DNA of 43,230 nt from Candidatus Uhrbacteria bacterium RIFCSPHIGHO2_02_FULL_46_47 (lineage in GTDB: Bacteria; Patescibacteriota; Patescibacteriia; GWA2-47-26). Made by a program: the position numbers and the translations under genes. The stretch lies in assembly GCA_001790815.1 (NCBI GenBank), contig MGDU01000011.1, positions 1-43,230 on the forward strand, read 5' to 3'. Below the pieces are notes generated by a model, which was not told where the DNA came from, did not search any database, and worked only from the letters and a program-made list of their open reading frames with translations. Positions 7,448-14,918 of the stretch are shown here, piece by piece (within the stretch, counting starts at the first letter, position 1; every line of letters begins with the position of its first letter).

Positions 7448-8997
7448 ATATTTTTATTGCGCGAACACGCAACAGCTTTTATCCATTGCGATCGCTTTTG
7501 ATCGCGCGCGATTTTATTCATTATTGGCGTGAATACTCGCGCCGTGTTTGTAATATGTTGCAATTCGGATATTTTCCAAAATTTTACCGCCAGTCCGGCA
7601 AGCATTGCGGCGCCAAGCGCGGTACTTTCCGTTTGCGCACTGCGATGAATGCGCACGCGCGAAAAATCCGCTTGTGACTGTAGTACCAGATCACTTTTTG
7701 CCACTCCCCCATCAGCTTTGACTTTTTGAAGTATAATATACCGCGCTTCTTTATGCAAAACATCAATAACATCCGCAACTTGATGCGCGATTGCTTCAAG
7801 TGTGGCATACACAATGCGCTCCTTGCGAGTATGCTGTGTTAAACCGGAAATCACTCCGCGCGCTTGTGGATCCCAATATGGCGCGCCCAAGCCGGAAAAT
7901 GCCGGTACAACAGTAACGCCACCGCTGTCCGAAACGCAACTAGCTAATTTATCCGCGTCCGGCCCATTTTTAATAATTCCAAGATTATTTTGCAACCAAT
8001 TAATTGCCGCCCCACAGGAAAACACACTCCCCTCCAGCGCGTAGGTTATTTCATTTCCGATTTGCCAAGCAATAGTGGCAATTAGCGGCTCCTTTGGAAT
8101 TATTGGTTTTTTGCCAACATTAAGCAAAAGAAACGCGCCAGTGCCATAAGTAATTTTCAAATCGCCGCGGTTAAAACAAGTTTGGCCAAAAAGCGCGGCT
8201 TGCTGATCCCCGCACATACCGGTTATTGGAATTGGCGCGCCTAAAATATTTGAATCAAGTGTGCCAAACTCATTGCTGGATGGCAAAACTTGCGGCAAAA
8301 TTTCTCGCGGCACTTTAAACAGCTTTAACAGCTCATCATCCCACTGACGCGTGTGGATATTAAACAACATTGTACGCGAGGCATTGGACACATCTGTGGC
8401 ATGCATTTTTCCACCGGTTAGATTCCAAAGTACCCAGCTATCAATCGTACCAAATTTTAATTCACCCCCTCTAACTCCCCCTCCAAGAGGGGGAGAGAAG
8501 ATTTTTCCTCCCCTGCCCGAGGGGAGGATTAAGGAGGGGTGGGAGGGGTTACGAACCACATTCTTTAAAATCCAACTCAACTTTGTCGCAGAAAAATACG
8601 GATCCAATACCAGCCCAGTTTTCTGTCTAATCATTGATTCCTTCCCTGCATGCTTCAATTGCTCACATACATCCGCAGTGCGCCGATCCTGCCATACAAT
8701 CGCGCGATACACCGGCTTGCCTGTGCGGCCGTTCCACACCACTGTTGTTTCGCGCTGATTAGTGATACCGATGGCCGCGATTTGCGCCGGCTTAATACGC
8801 GCTTTTTTCACTGCCGCGCGCGTTACATAAAGCACTCCGCGCCAAATCTCTTCCGCATCATGCTCCACCCACCCGGGCTTGGGATAATATTGGCGAAACT
8901 CGCGATAAGCCGAAGCCACTGCTTTCCCGTCATGATCAAACAAAATCGCTCGATTCCCCGTAGTCCCCAAATCCAATGCTAAAACATATTTCCTCAT
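7444..8997 (-). CDS. glpK: glycerol kinase
   Basis: Phosphorylates glycerol to sn-glycerol 3-phosphate with ATP (FGGY family). The 517-aa protein begins with the phosphate-binding motif LALDLGTTGNRAILFD. It then shows ITNQRETTVVW, IVWQDRRT, FGTIDSWVLWNLTGG, the GMCGDQQAALFGQ motif and the TYGTGAFLLLN phosphate-2 loop. A family A/B-like peptide (PSHPSLILPSGRGG... GGGVRGGEL) replaces the usual short loop just before FGTIDSW. It pairs functionally with gpsA at 13.4 kb in making glycerol 3-phosphate, and it overlaps the copper ATPase start by 4 bases, so the two are co-transcribed. Confidence 0.96.
   Translation of the reverse strand: MRKYVLALDLGTTGNRAILFDHDGKAVASAYREFRQYYPKPGWVEHDAEEIWRGVLYVTRAAVKKARIKPAQIAAIGITNQRETTVVWNGRTGKPVYRAIVWQDRRTADVCEQLKHAGKESMIRQKTGLVLDPYFSATKLSWILKNVVRNPSHPSLILPSGRGGKIFSPPLGGGVRGGELKFGTIDSWVLWNLTGGKMHATDVSNASRTMLFNIHTRQWDDELLKLFKVPREILPQVLPSSNEFGTLDSNILGAPIPITGMCGDQQAALFGQTCFNRGDLKITYGTGAFLLLNVGKKPIIPKEPLIATIAWQIGNEITYALEGSVFSCGAAINWLQNNLGIIKNGPDADKLASCVSDSGGVTVVPAFSGLGAPYWDPQARGVISGLTQHTRKERIVYATLEAIAHQVADVIDVLHKEARYIILQKVKADGGVAKSDLVLQSQADFSRVRIHRSAQTESTALGAAMLAGLAVKFWKISELQHITNTARVFTPIMNKIARDQKRSQWIKAVACSRNKNI
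8463..8551. repeat. GC-rich repeat pair in frame in glpK
   Basis: caccccctctaactccccct...ggggaggattaaggagggg. Two palindromes encode about 28 extra residues in the loop before FGTIDSW. The reading frame is kept and no stop is introduced. Confidence 0.85.
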
Positions 8998-9039
8998 AGT
9001 TCTAAAATTTCACATTCTATTTTCTATGCCACTTTGTGC

Positions 9040-9067
9040 CATTTCACGATTGCGCAATCGTGAAATG
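9040..9067. repeat. perfect 28-bp palindrome (family E)
   Basis: catttcacgattgc and its exact complement, between the glpK start and the end of the second ArsR-like gene. Longer versions occur at 9427 and 13378. Confidence 0.85.
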
Positions 9068-9094
9068 ATCTAGCGGCGCGCAAATGTGCGCATT

Positions 9095-9388
9095 TTATAA
9101 ATCTAGCAACTCCAGCATTTTCCGATGCGCGACAATGCGCGGATCAATAATAGAATACAACGCTTGGTTATTCAGGTACCGCACGCGCACTATACCGGCC
9201 AAACGCATAAGCCCAAGATGCTGTACTGCATTGGTCTTACGCGCGCCAAGCATTTCTTCCAACTCCTTAAGCGAGCACTCCCCCTCGCACAAGCGATACA
9301 AAATCTCCAACCGCTTAGGATTGCCCAGCATCTTATAGATGAGCGCGTGTTTCTTTACTGTATGTTTTGATGCGTTTGCCATATTCAT
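9095..9388 (-). CDS. ArsR-family winged-helix regulator
   Basis: A 97-aa HTH_5 protein: KMLGNPKRLEILYRLCEGEC is the first helical part, CSLKELEEMLGARKTNAVQH the HTH, and GIVRVRYLNNQALYSI the wing. The usual ELCVC metal motif is absent; two cysteines (LCEGEC) could still bind something. An extended -10 (tgcTATAAT) ends 3 bases before the first ATG, so the real start is probably the second ATG (9382), leaderless. Its proximity to copB and glpK suggests that it may control them, but this is not proven. Palindromes of family E lie on both sides. Confidence 0.88.
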   Translation of the reverse strand: MNMANASKHTVKKHALIYKMLGNPKRLEILYRLCEGECSLKELEEMLGARKTNAVQHLGLMRLAGIVRVRYLNNQALYSIIDPRIVAHRKMLELLDL

Positions 9389-9390
9389 TA

Positions 9391-9399
9391 ATTATAGCA
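9391..9399 (-). promoter_or_regulatory. extended -10 promoter of the ArsR-family gene
   Basis: The minus strand reads tgctataat at 9399-9391, an extended -10 element with a perfect TATAAT. No good -35 was found. The expected start point falls within the first codons. Confidence 0.55.
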
Positions 9400-9426
9400 C
9401 GAACCGTACTTTTCCCCTACTGCTTG

Positions 9427-9460
9427 ATTTCACGATTGCGCAATTGCGCAATCGTGAAAT
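9427..9460. repeat. perfect 34-bp palindrome (family E), left of the cassette
   Basis: atttcacgattgcgcaattg and on to caatcgtgaaat, self-complementary over 34 bp. It is the same element as at 13378-13417 on the other side of the three-gene cassette. Confidence 0.85.
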
Positions 9461-9538
9461 GGCACTGTGTCATAAGTTAATCTTGTAGTACATCCACCCG
9501 TCTGATATGATGTATCCATAAGGGGTACCGATTACACA

Positions 9539-9671
9539 TTATCCACACTTATTATAGCATGGTTAAGGGCTAATCCCCACCCCTGCGGATAATAGTAGTT
9601 CCGCGGAAATAATTAAAAGTTTTTATCCGCTTCGCGGATATATAATTTGGGGGCTATTTTAAAAATAATTT
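9539..9671. repeat. left inverted repeat of the three-gene cassette
   Basis: It starts with TTATCCACA (9539-9547), contains the hairpin atccgcttcgcggat, and ends with a 31-bp block (tataatttgggggctatttt and on) at 9641-9671. That block is matched exactly in reverse at 13198-13228. A TATAAT lies at 9641, so this repeat may also be the promoter. The spacer 9389-9680 otherwise holds only the palindrome at 9427 and the extended -10 promoter of the ArsR-family gene (9391-9399). Confidence 0.85.
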
Positions 9672-9680
9672 GACCGAAAC

Positions 9681-10763
9681 ATGACAAAAAATGTTGTAAA
9701 ATTGATTGAAAAAAAAGAGTGGGTAAAAAGATGGGCTGGATCTTTTACTTTTATTTCAGCTTCATACTGGGGAAAACAATACAAGACGTCGCTTGAACGT
9801 GAACTTGGTGTTGGTTTTGATCATTCCCTATTTGTGCATAATAAAGGAACTATCTCTTTTTATTTAATAAAAAGAGAATTAGACAAACTTGGCAACACTT
9901 TGGCAAAACGGGCAACAAAAGATAACAAAATCGCGATTGCATGGTGTCAGGAATTGAAACGTAATACGGATGTAATAACTAAAATAATGAAAAAATTGCA
10001 CGGCACAATTCCCTCATGCGCCGAATATCAAAAATTTCTTGTTGCTTTTGACAGACACATTTCCTTTCACAACGCCATCAAAAAACCAATCGATTATTTT
10101 TCCGCAACTATTTTGAGTAAATTGCTCCCCTATTTTAAAGACGCGCGCCTTTATTCTGAACATGTATACAGCGATACCGAGAGCTTCTTTCGCGGTGTTA
10201 TGAAGAAAATAGGCAAAAAAGAAAAGTATAATTCCGATTACCTAACTTGCCTTACTCAATCGGAATTTGAAATCTATTTACAAACGAATAAGTTGCCAAA
10301 AGAAAAAATTCTGCAAACCCGTTTCGAGTCCAGTGTATTGTATTTTGAAAATGCCAAAGAAATTATAGCAACCGGGAAACAAACAAAAAACTTTGAAAAA
10401 ATAATATTTCGCAAATCCATTCAAGGTAAAAGAGAAATTAAAGGTGTTTCCGCATATAGCGGAACAGCAATCGGGATAGCGAGAATAGTACCTGACCCGC
10501 ACAAAGTCGGCACTTTCAGTAAAGGCGATATTCTAATAACAGGCATGACCCGTCCGGAGTTTTTGCCGATCATGAACAAGGCTTCCGCTGTTGTGACGGA
10601 TGCTGGCGGAATATTGTGCCATGCGGCCATATCCGCGCGTGAATTAAAAATTCCGTGCATAGTTGGGACACAACTTGCGTCATTTATTTTTCATGATGGT
10701 GATAAAATACGTGTAGACGCGGACAGTGGCATTATAAAAATAATAAAAAAATATGGCTGCTAA
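9681..10763 (+). CDS. PEP-synthase-like phosphohistidine swivel protein (short form)
   Basis: A 360-aa protein. The last 100 residues are a clear PEP-utilizer mobile domain: GVSAYSGTAIGIARIV, then DAGGILCHAAISARELKIPC, where the His in CHAAIS is the residue phosphorylated in PEP synthase and related enzymes. The first 250 residues are helical and not recognised; WVKRWAGSFTFISASYWG opens them. Neither the ATP-grasp domain nor the PEP/pyruvate barrel of true PEP synthases is present. It therefore cannot run the full reaction alone and probably needs a partner or works as a carrier. The first codon lies 9 bases inside the left inverted repeat, without a Shine-Dalgarno. The 3' end overlaps the next gene by 11 bases. 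Confidence 0.8.
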   Translation: MTKNVVKLIEKKEWVKRWAGSFTFISASYWGKQYKTSLERELGVGFDHSLFVHNKGTISFYLIKRELDKLGNTLAKRATKDNKIAIAWCQELKRNTDVITKIMKKLHGTIPSCAEYQKFLVAFDRHISFHNAIKKPIDYFSATILSKLLPYFKDARLYSEHVYSDTESFFRGVMKKIGKKEKYNSDYLTCLTQSEFEIYLQTNKLPKEKILQTRFESSVLYFENAKEIIATGKQTKNFEKIIFRKSIQGKREIKGVSAYSGTAIGIARIVPDPHKVGTFSKGDILITGMTRPEFLPIMNKASAVVTDAGGILCHAAISARELKIPCIVGTQLASFIFHDGDKIRVDADSGIIKIIKKYGC

Positions 10764-12207
10764 AACAGTTGAATATAGTTGGATTAAAAATGTCAAGTGG
10801 GTCAAGGTGAAAGAACGTGATATCGACATCGCTCTTGAGTCATTTTATACCAAAGGTTATGAAAAAAAATATTTCAAAAAAATAGGAATCAACTTTGGTA
10901 TTAGCAACCAACTGGTTTTTAGCGACGGCAGAATATACTTTGACCAACAAGACATAGATAGCACTACTCATTTGTTGTTAGAAAAAAAAGATAAATTGTC
11001 CAAGTATGCATTAAAGGTTACCAACCATTGCGTTAAACAGCTCAAGAAATGCGAGCAATTTTTAAAAAAACATAAAAAGACGAACTTTAGTAAAATTTCA
11101 GACGGCAGCTTTAAGAAAATATGCTCAGAATTTATAGAAGTAATCTATAGTCTTATTCCGCAGGCTTTTTTTGTCTCTGAGATCTTAGAAAAAGTAGCAT
11201 CAGAAAAAATTATAGCATCGCTAAAAAACCACACCAGTGATCCGGTATCGTTATACACAAAATTGGTCATACCAACTCAACCAAGCAGGTTGAGTCGGGA
11301 ATATGTAGAACGCCTTGCACTTGCGCTAAAATTACAGCAAAAAAATTCAATCGACCACGGGATCAAAAAATATTTGAATAAATTTGGCTGGGTGGCGCTA
11401 TACAGCCCAATAGACGATTTATATACAAAAGAAAAGATACTAACAGAAATTAAAAAATTGAGTGAAAAATCAAATTTGGCTGATGAATTGAAACAGGCAA
11501 AACGCAAAGAGATTGAATTAAAAAAAATAGCCGCTCAAGCATGGCGAACGGTCAAGCTACCCGCTCATGATCATTTGTTAATCAAAGTCATGCAAAAAAA
11601 CGCTTGGGTGAGAACGTATCGTCGCGAATTAATTAGCGAGATTTTTTTTCAAATGAGGCCGATGTATATAAAATGTGCACGGAAACTAAATTTAAAATTT
11701 TCCGATTTAAGACAGGTTGCGTGTTGGGAAATTATTGAACAATTGAACAATCCCGAGAAAAATTTTGATAATATGATTGAAGAGAGAAAATCTGGATATG
11801 TATTCCTACAACAAAAAAACGAGGTTCAAATTATCTCCGGCGAATCAATATCTAAAATTTTTGATCCGGAAAAAAATTCAACAATAAACGCTGAATTGAA
11901 AGGTTTGCCAGTATACCATGGACAGGCCGTTGGGCCAGTAAAAATTATTCATAAAAAAGAAGATCTTGCAAGCTTCAAAAAAGGAGAAGTTTTGGTAGCG
12001 CCCACAGTTGGCACATGGATGATGCCAGCCGTAGAAAAATGCATCGCTATCATAACTGATGCAGGTGGGGTGTTAAGCCATACCGCTATTGTGGCGCGCG
12101 AATTCAAGAAGCCTTGCATAGTTGCAACAAAACATGCTACAAAAATATTAAAAAACGGTCAAATAGTTACCATAGATACTCAACTTAATTTAATTAAGTT
12201 GAAATAA
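10753..12207 (+). CDS. PEP-synthase-like phosphohistidine swivel protein (long form)
   Basis: A 484-aa protein with the same plan as its upstream neighbour. A long helical, lysine-rich N-terminal part (including SRLSREYVERLALALKLQQK and a HGIKKYLNKFGWVALY motif reminiscent of PEP-synthase-like linkers) precedes a C-terminal swivel domain. That domain reads GLPVYHGQAVGPVKII and DAGGVLSHTAIVAREFKKPC, with the catalytic His in SHTAIV. The ATP-grasp and PEP barrel are again missing. The two genes look like diverged members of one family acting together. Base use is more A-rich than in surrounding genes (many Lys AAA runs), a sign of transfer. Confidence 0.8.
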   Translation: MAAKTVEYSWIKNVKWVKVKERDIDIALESFYTKGYEKKYFKKIGINFGISNQLVFSDGRIYFDQQDIDSTTHLLLEKKDKLSKYALKVTNHCVKQLKKCEQFLKKHKKTNFSKISDGSFKKICSEFIEVIYSLIPQAFFVSEILEKVASEKIIASLKNHTSDPVSLYTKLVIPTQPSRLSREYVERLALALKLQQKNSIDHGIKKYLNKFGWVALYSPIDDLYTKEKILTEIKKLSEKSNLADELKQAKRKEIELKKIAAQAWRTVKLPAHDHLLIKVMQKNAWVRTYRRELISEIFFQMRPMYIKCARKLNLKFSDLRQVACWEIIEQLNNPEKNFDNMIEERKSGYVFLQQKNEVQIISGESISKIFDPEKNSTINAELKGLPVYHGQAVGPVKIIHKKEDLASFKKGEVLVAPTVGTWMMPAVEKCIAIITDAGGVLSHTAIVAREFKKPCIVATKHATKILKNGQIVTIDTQLNLIKLK

Positions 12208-12220
12208 AAATTTTAAATTT

Positions 12221-13198
12221 ATGACAAAAAATGAAGTAAACTTTTTAACTCGCCACGCACAATCAGAACGGCACGATCCCCTGCGTGCTTCAAAAGAATA
12301 TCCTAGTCTCACAATTGAAGGTGTAGAACAGTCAAAAGATACGGCAAAAGACAAGATATTGGAATTAATTAAAAGTGCACCGGAAGGAGCAGTTATATTT
12401 ATTGGCGGGGCTTCTGACCAAGCACGCACGGCACAAACAGGGGAAATTTATGGCGACGCCCTGGATGAGGTAATTTATGGACAGGCAAATAACGAAGAAA
12501 TTGAAGTTGTGACGAAAAAAAATATAGATGAATTAATTAAAGCATCAAATAAAAAACGAGCTACAGAAACTGCCGGACAAGATTACGACAGATCTCTTGA
12601 ACAAATTAAAAACAATACAGCAAAGACGCCGGATTATGAAGATGTCCTTCAACAAGTAACCGACTATTTGAGAAATGAAGAACCGGGAAAAAAGATAGTC
12701 ATAACTTTTCCTGTTCAACTCAAGGGTTTTGCTTATAGATTTAATGACCGCTGGACGACTAAGGGCGGAAAAAAAACCGAATACTTCAGCGAAATTTTAA
12801 GGAAATACAACAACGATCACACACTGGCTGGTCTTGATTGGTTGGAGAATCAAGGAGTCCTAACCACTAAAGATGGAAGAGAAATTCAAGGACCAAACCC
12901 AACACAGGTGGCAAAAGATTATTTGGAAAGTTTGAGAAGATTAAGAGAGTTTGCGGGCAAACATACAGATAGGCCAATAGTTATTGGCGGAGTAGGACAT
13001 CAGTGGGATTTAGACGCAGTTGTAACCTATTTAGCCAGTGGCGGTAAGGATGTAACTATTGAAAATTTTAGACAATTAGTGGGCGACCCGGAAAAACCGC
13101 TGATTGGCGAGGCAGAAATGTTTGGCTTTAGCATAAGTGAAGAAAAAACTACTGTTGATTATCGAGGTAAACAACTAACGATTGATAAAAACGATTGA
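12221..13198 (+). CDS. histidine phosphatase superfamily protein
   Basis: A 325-aa protein. The N-terminus carries the RHG-type catalytic motif as FLTRHAQSER (the His becomes phosphorylated), followed by LTIEGVEQS and ASDQARTAQTGEIYG, which match the second arginine region of SixA/PGM-like phosphatases. The second catalytic His is probably in IVIGGVGHQWDLDAVVTYLA. The acidic middle part is longer than in SixA (about 160 aa). With two phosphohistidine swivel proteins upstream, a role in removing phosphate from histidine is an attractive inference. The stop codon overlaps the first base of the right inverted repeat. Confidence 0.72.
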   Translation: MTKNEVNFLTRHAQSERHDPLRASKEYPSLTIEGVEQSKDTAKDKILELIKSAPEGAVIFIGGASDQARTAQTGEIYGDALDEVIYGQANNEEIEVVTKKNIDELIKASNKKRATETAGQDYDRSLEQIKNNTAKTPDYEDVLQQVTDYLRNEEPGKKIVITFPVQLKGFAYRFNDRWTTKGGKKTEYFSEILRKYNNDHTLAGLDWLENQGVLTTKDGREIQGPNPTQVAKDYLESLRRLREFAGKHTDRPIVIGGVGHQWDLDAVVTYLASGGKDVTIENFRQLVGDPEKPLIGEAEMFGFSISEEKTTVDYRGKQLTIDKND

Positions 13199-13307
13199 AA
13201 TTATTTTTAAAATAGCCCCCAAATTATAGTTTTGCTTCGCAAAACAAAGCTTTTAATTACATCCGATAACTAATTATATCCCCGTCAACCCCCCCAGCTG
13301 TGGATAA
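13198..13307. repeat. right inverted repeat of the three-gene cassette
   Basis: aaattatttttaaaatagcc and on at 13198-13228 is the exact complement of 9641-9671. It is followed outward by the hairpin gttttgcttcgcaaaac, then by taattac, and ends with TGTGGATAA (13299-13307), the complement of the TTATCCACA that starts the left repeat. The hairpin sits where the left repeat has atccgcttcgcggat: other letters, same fold. Confidence 0.85.
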
Positions 13308-13308
13308 T

Positions 13309-13331
13309 CAAGAGGCCGTTTCGGCCTCATT
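13309..13331. terminator. possible terminator between the cassette and gpsA
   Basis: A perfect stem gaggccg ttt cggcctc followed by atttgtgttgtt. It lies between the plus-strand cassette and the convergent gpsA. Confidence 0.5.
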
Positions 13332-13377
13332 TGTGTTGTTGACGGTGCAGTCCACAAACGGCTTGTTGTGAGTCCAG

Positions 13378-13417
13378 GCCATTTCACGATTGCGCAATTG
13401 CGCAATCGTGAAATGGC
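13378..13417. repeat. perfect 40-bp palindrome (family E), right of the cassette
   Basis: gccatttcacgattgcgcaa and its exact complement. The 34-bp core is identical to the copy at 9427-9460, so the cassette lies between two identical palindromes. Confidence 0.85.
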
Positions 13418-13446
13418 ACAGAGTGGGGATGATTAGGGTTTTTTAG

Positions 13447-14535
13447 TTATAGCTTAACTGTTGCGAAAAATTTGGTGATGGAGACGCAAGGGTCGGCGGA
13501 TTTATAAAGCACGCGGTACACCAGATTGATAAGTGGCGTGGCAAGTTTTTTGTGACGCGTTAGTTCATAAAATGCTTTTGTCGCCGCCACGCCTTCAACA
13601 GTTGGCGTATCTTTTTGCCAAATAAACTTGCAATGCCCGTCTTTGCAAATGCGCTCCCCTAACGCGCGGTTGCGGCCATTTCCAAAACCGGTTACGATCA
13701 TATCGCCAATGCCGGCAAGTCCATATACGGTTTCACGCTTTCCACCCAAAGCACTCACAACCTTTTCCATTTCATGAAGCGCAACAGTCAACATGAATGC
13801 CTTCATATTCATTGGCAAACCTCTTTCGTGATCTTTTGTATCCGGCCGCAGGCCGTTTTTCGTGTTATTTCGTGTATAACCATCGCACATTCCCAGCGCG
13901 ATGGCATAGACATTTTTCAGCGCGCCGCACACGCTAACCCCGCGATAATCCGTGGAAAGCGCGACTTTAAAAGTTGGGGAATTAAATGCTGATTGCACAA
14001 ATCCCGACGCTTGCTTATTTTGACTTGCGGCCACGACAGCAGTAGGAATGTCGCGTACTAATTCGCTCGCGATAGATGGCCCGGAAATTGTAACCACATT
14101 TTTACGAAACGCCGGAGGAAGTTCAGATTGCACAACTTCGTGCATGGTTAAAAATGTTTTCTCCTCCAGGCCTTTGGCAACATGGGCGATAATGGGACCA
14201 GTCATAACTCCCCCATCCCCTCTTATCTTAAGAGGGGGGCTCCCAAGGCAATGCGCAAGGTGCTTGGTTGTTGCGCGAATATACGGCGAGGCGCAGGCAA
14301 TAATTATAAGTCGCGCTCCCTCAATCGCATTTTGCATGCTTGCTTCCGGCGCAACGCGCTTTGACAATTTAATGCCGGGTAAAAACTCCTCATTTTTTCG
14401 GGTTCGTGTCATTATTTCAATAGTTCGTGGTTGATAATCCCAAAGCGCAACACGATGGCCGCGCTTTGCCAAAATTTGCGCGAGCGCAGTGCCCATATTC
14501 CCCGCGCCAAGAATTGCAACTTTAATGCTCATCAT
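13447..14535 (-). CDS. gpsA: glycerol-3-phosphate dehydrogenase [NAD(P)+]
   Basis: Reduces dihydroxyacetone phosphate to sn-glycerol 3-phosphate, the phospholipid backbone precursor. The 362-aa protein has the N-terminal dinucleotide-binding motif VAILGAGNMGTALAQILAKRG. It then has VAKGLEEKT, the conserved TISGPSIASELV, the lysine-containing GALKNVYAIALGMCDG, and GLAGIGDMIVTGFGNGRNRALGE. A family B repeat adds SPPLKIRGDGGVM between strand and loop before the VAKGLE motif. It can provide the same product as glpK. It lies 12 bases downstream of the DsrE-like gene. Confidence 0.96.
   Translation of the reverse strand: MMSIKVAILGAGNMGTALAQILAKRGHRVALWDYQPRTIEIMTRTRKNEEFLPGIKLSKRVAPEASMQNAIEGARLIIIACASPYIRATTKHLAHCLGSPPLKIRGDGGVMTGPIIAHVAKGLEEKTFLTMHEVVQSELPPAFRKNVVTISGPSIASELVRDIPTAVVAASQNKQASGFVQSAFNSPTFKVALSTDYRGVSVCGALKNVYAIALGMCDGYTRNNTKNGLRPDTKDHERGLPMNMKAFMLTVALHEMEKVVSALGGKRETVYGLAGIGDMIVTGFGNGRNRALGERICKDGHCKFIWQKDTPTVEGVAATKAFYELTRHKKLATPLINLVYRVLYKSADPCVSITKFFATVKL
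14208..14241. repeat. family B repeat in frame in gpsA
   Basis: actcccccatcccctcttat and on to cttaagaggggggct. The palindrome around cttatcttaag encodes SPPLKIRGDGGVM in GpsA. Related copies lie in atpG and the glycosyltransferase. Confidence 0.75.
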
Positions 14536-14547
14536 ACAGTTTGTTAC

Positions 14548-14874
14548 TTAGCAAAGGGTAACTATTTTATCACTTTCCTCAGTTAACCGCACTAAATCTT
14601 CCATCGTACCCACCGGACAGACTTTGCTTTCCTGTTTATCGCGAGCATGCAAACAGGTTTTGCACGCACGCATAACTCCGCCCTGTGCCTTGAATTCTTG
14701 AAGTTTAGCGCGCAAATCAAATACTTCAGTATCTTCAATATCTTCAAGCTCTACTCCTTCATTAAAAAGCATAATAGTCACCGCATGGCCGGCTTTCAAC
14801 AACGCTATACTATATCGCAGCGCATTCCAAACATGCTCTGGATTGTTGGACTGTAGGATTATGCCTATTTTCAT
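14548..14874 (-). CDS. DsrE-like sulfur-relay family protein
   Basis: A 108-aa protein of the DsrE/DsrF-like fold: a first strand MKIGIILQSNNPEHVWNALR, then AGHAVTIMLFNEGVELEDI, and a C-terminal MEDLVRLTEESDKIVTLC. Four cysteines are present, including ACKTC at about residue 70 and the final residue; such cysteines carry sulfur in the family. It stands at the border of the thiol-redox cluster. The precise acceptor is unknown. Confidence 0.75.
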   Translation of the reverse strand: MKIGIILQSNNPEHVWNALRYSIALLKAGHAVTIMLFNEGVELEDIEDTEVFDLRAKLQEFKAQGGVMRACKTCLHARDKQESKVCPVGTMEDLVRLTEESDKIVTLC

Positions 14875-14918
14875 ACCTTTAATAACTGTACAAAGTTTAG
14901 CTTTGTATACAAATCGTA

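Noticed and set aside
9681-12207. Split phosphoenolpyruvate synthase (one ppsA broken in two)
   Set aside because: Both genes carry their own complete swivel domain at the C-terminus, and neither has an ATP-grasp or PEP barrel; they are parallel proteins, not two halves.
9539-13307. Ordinary insertion sequence
   Set aside because: No transposase or recombinase motif is encoded between the inverted repeats, and no target duplication could be defined.
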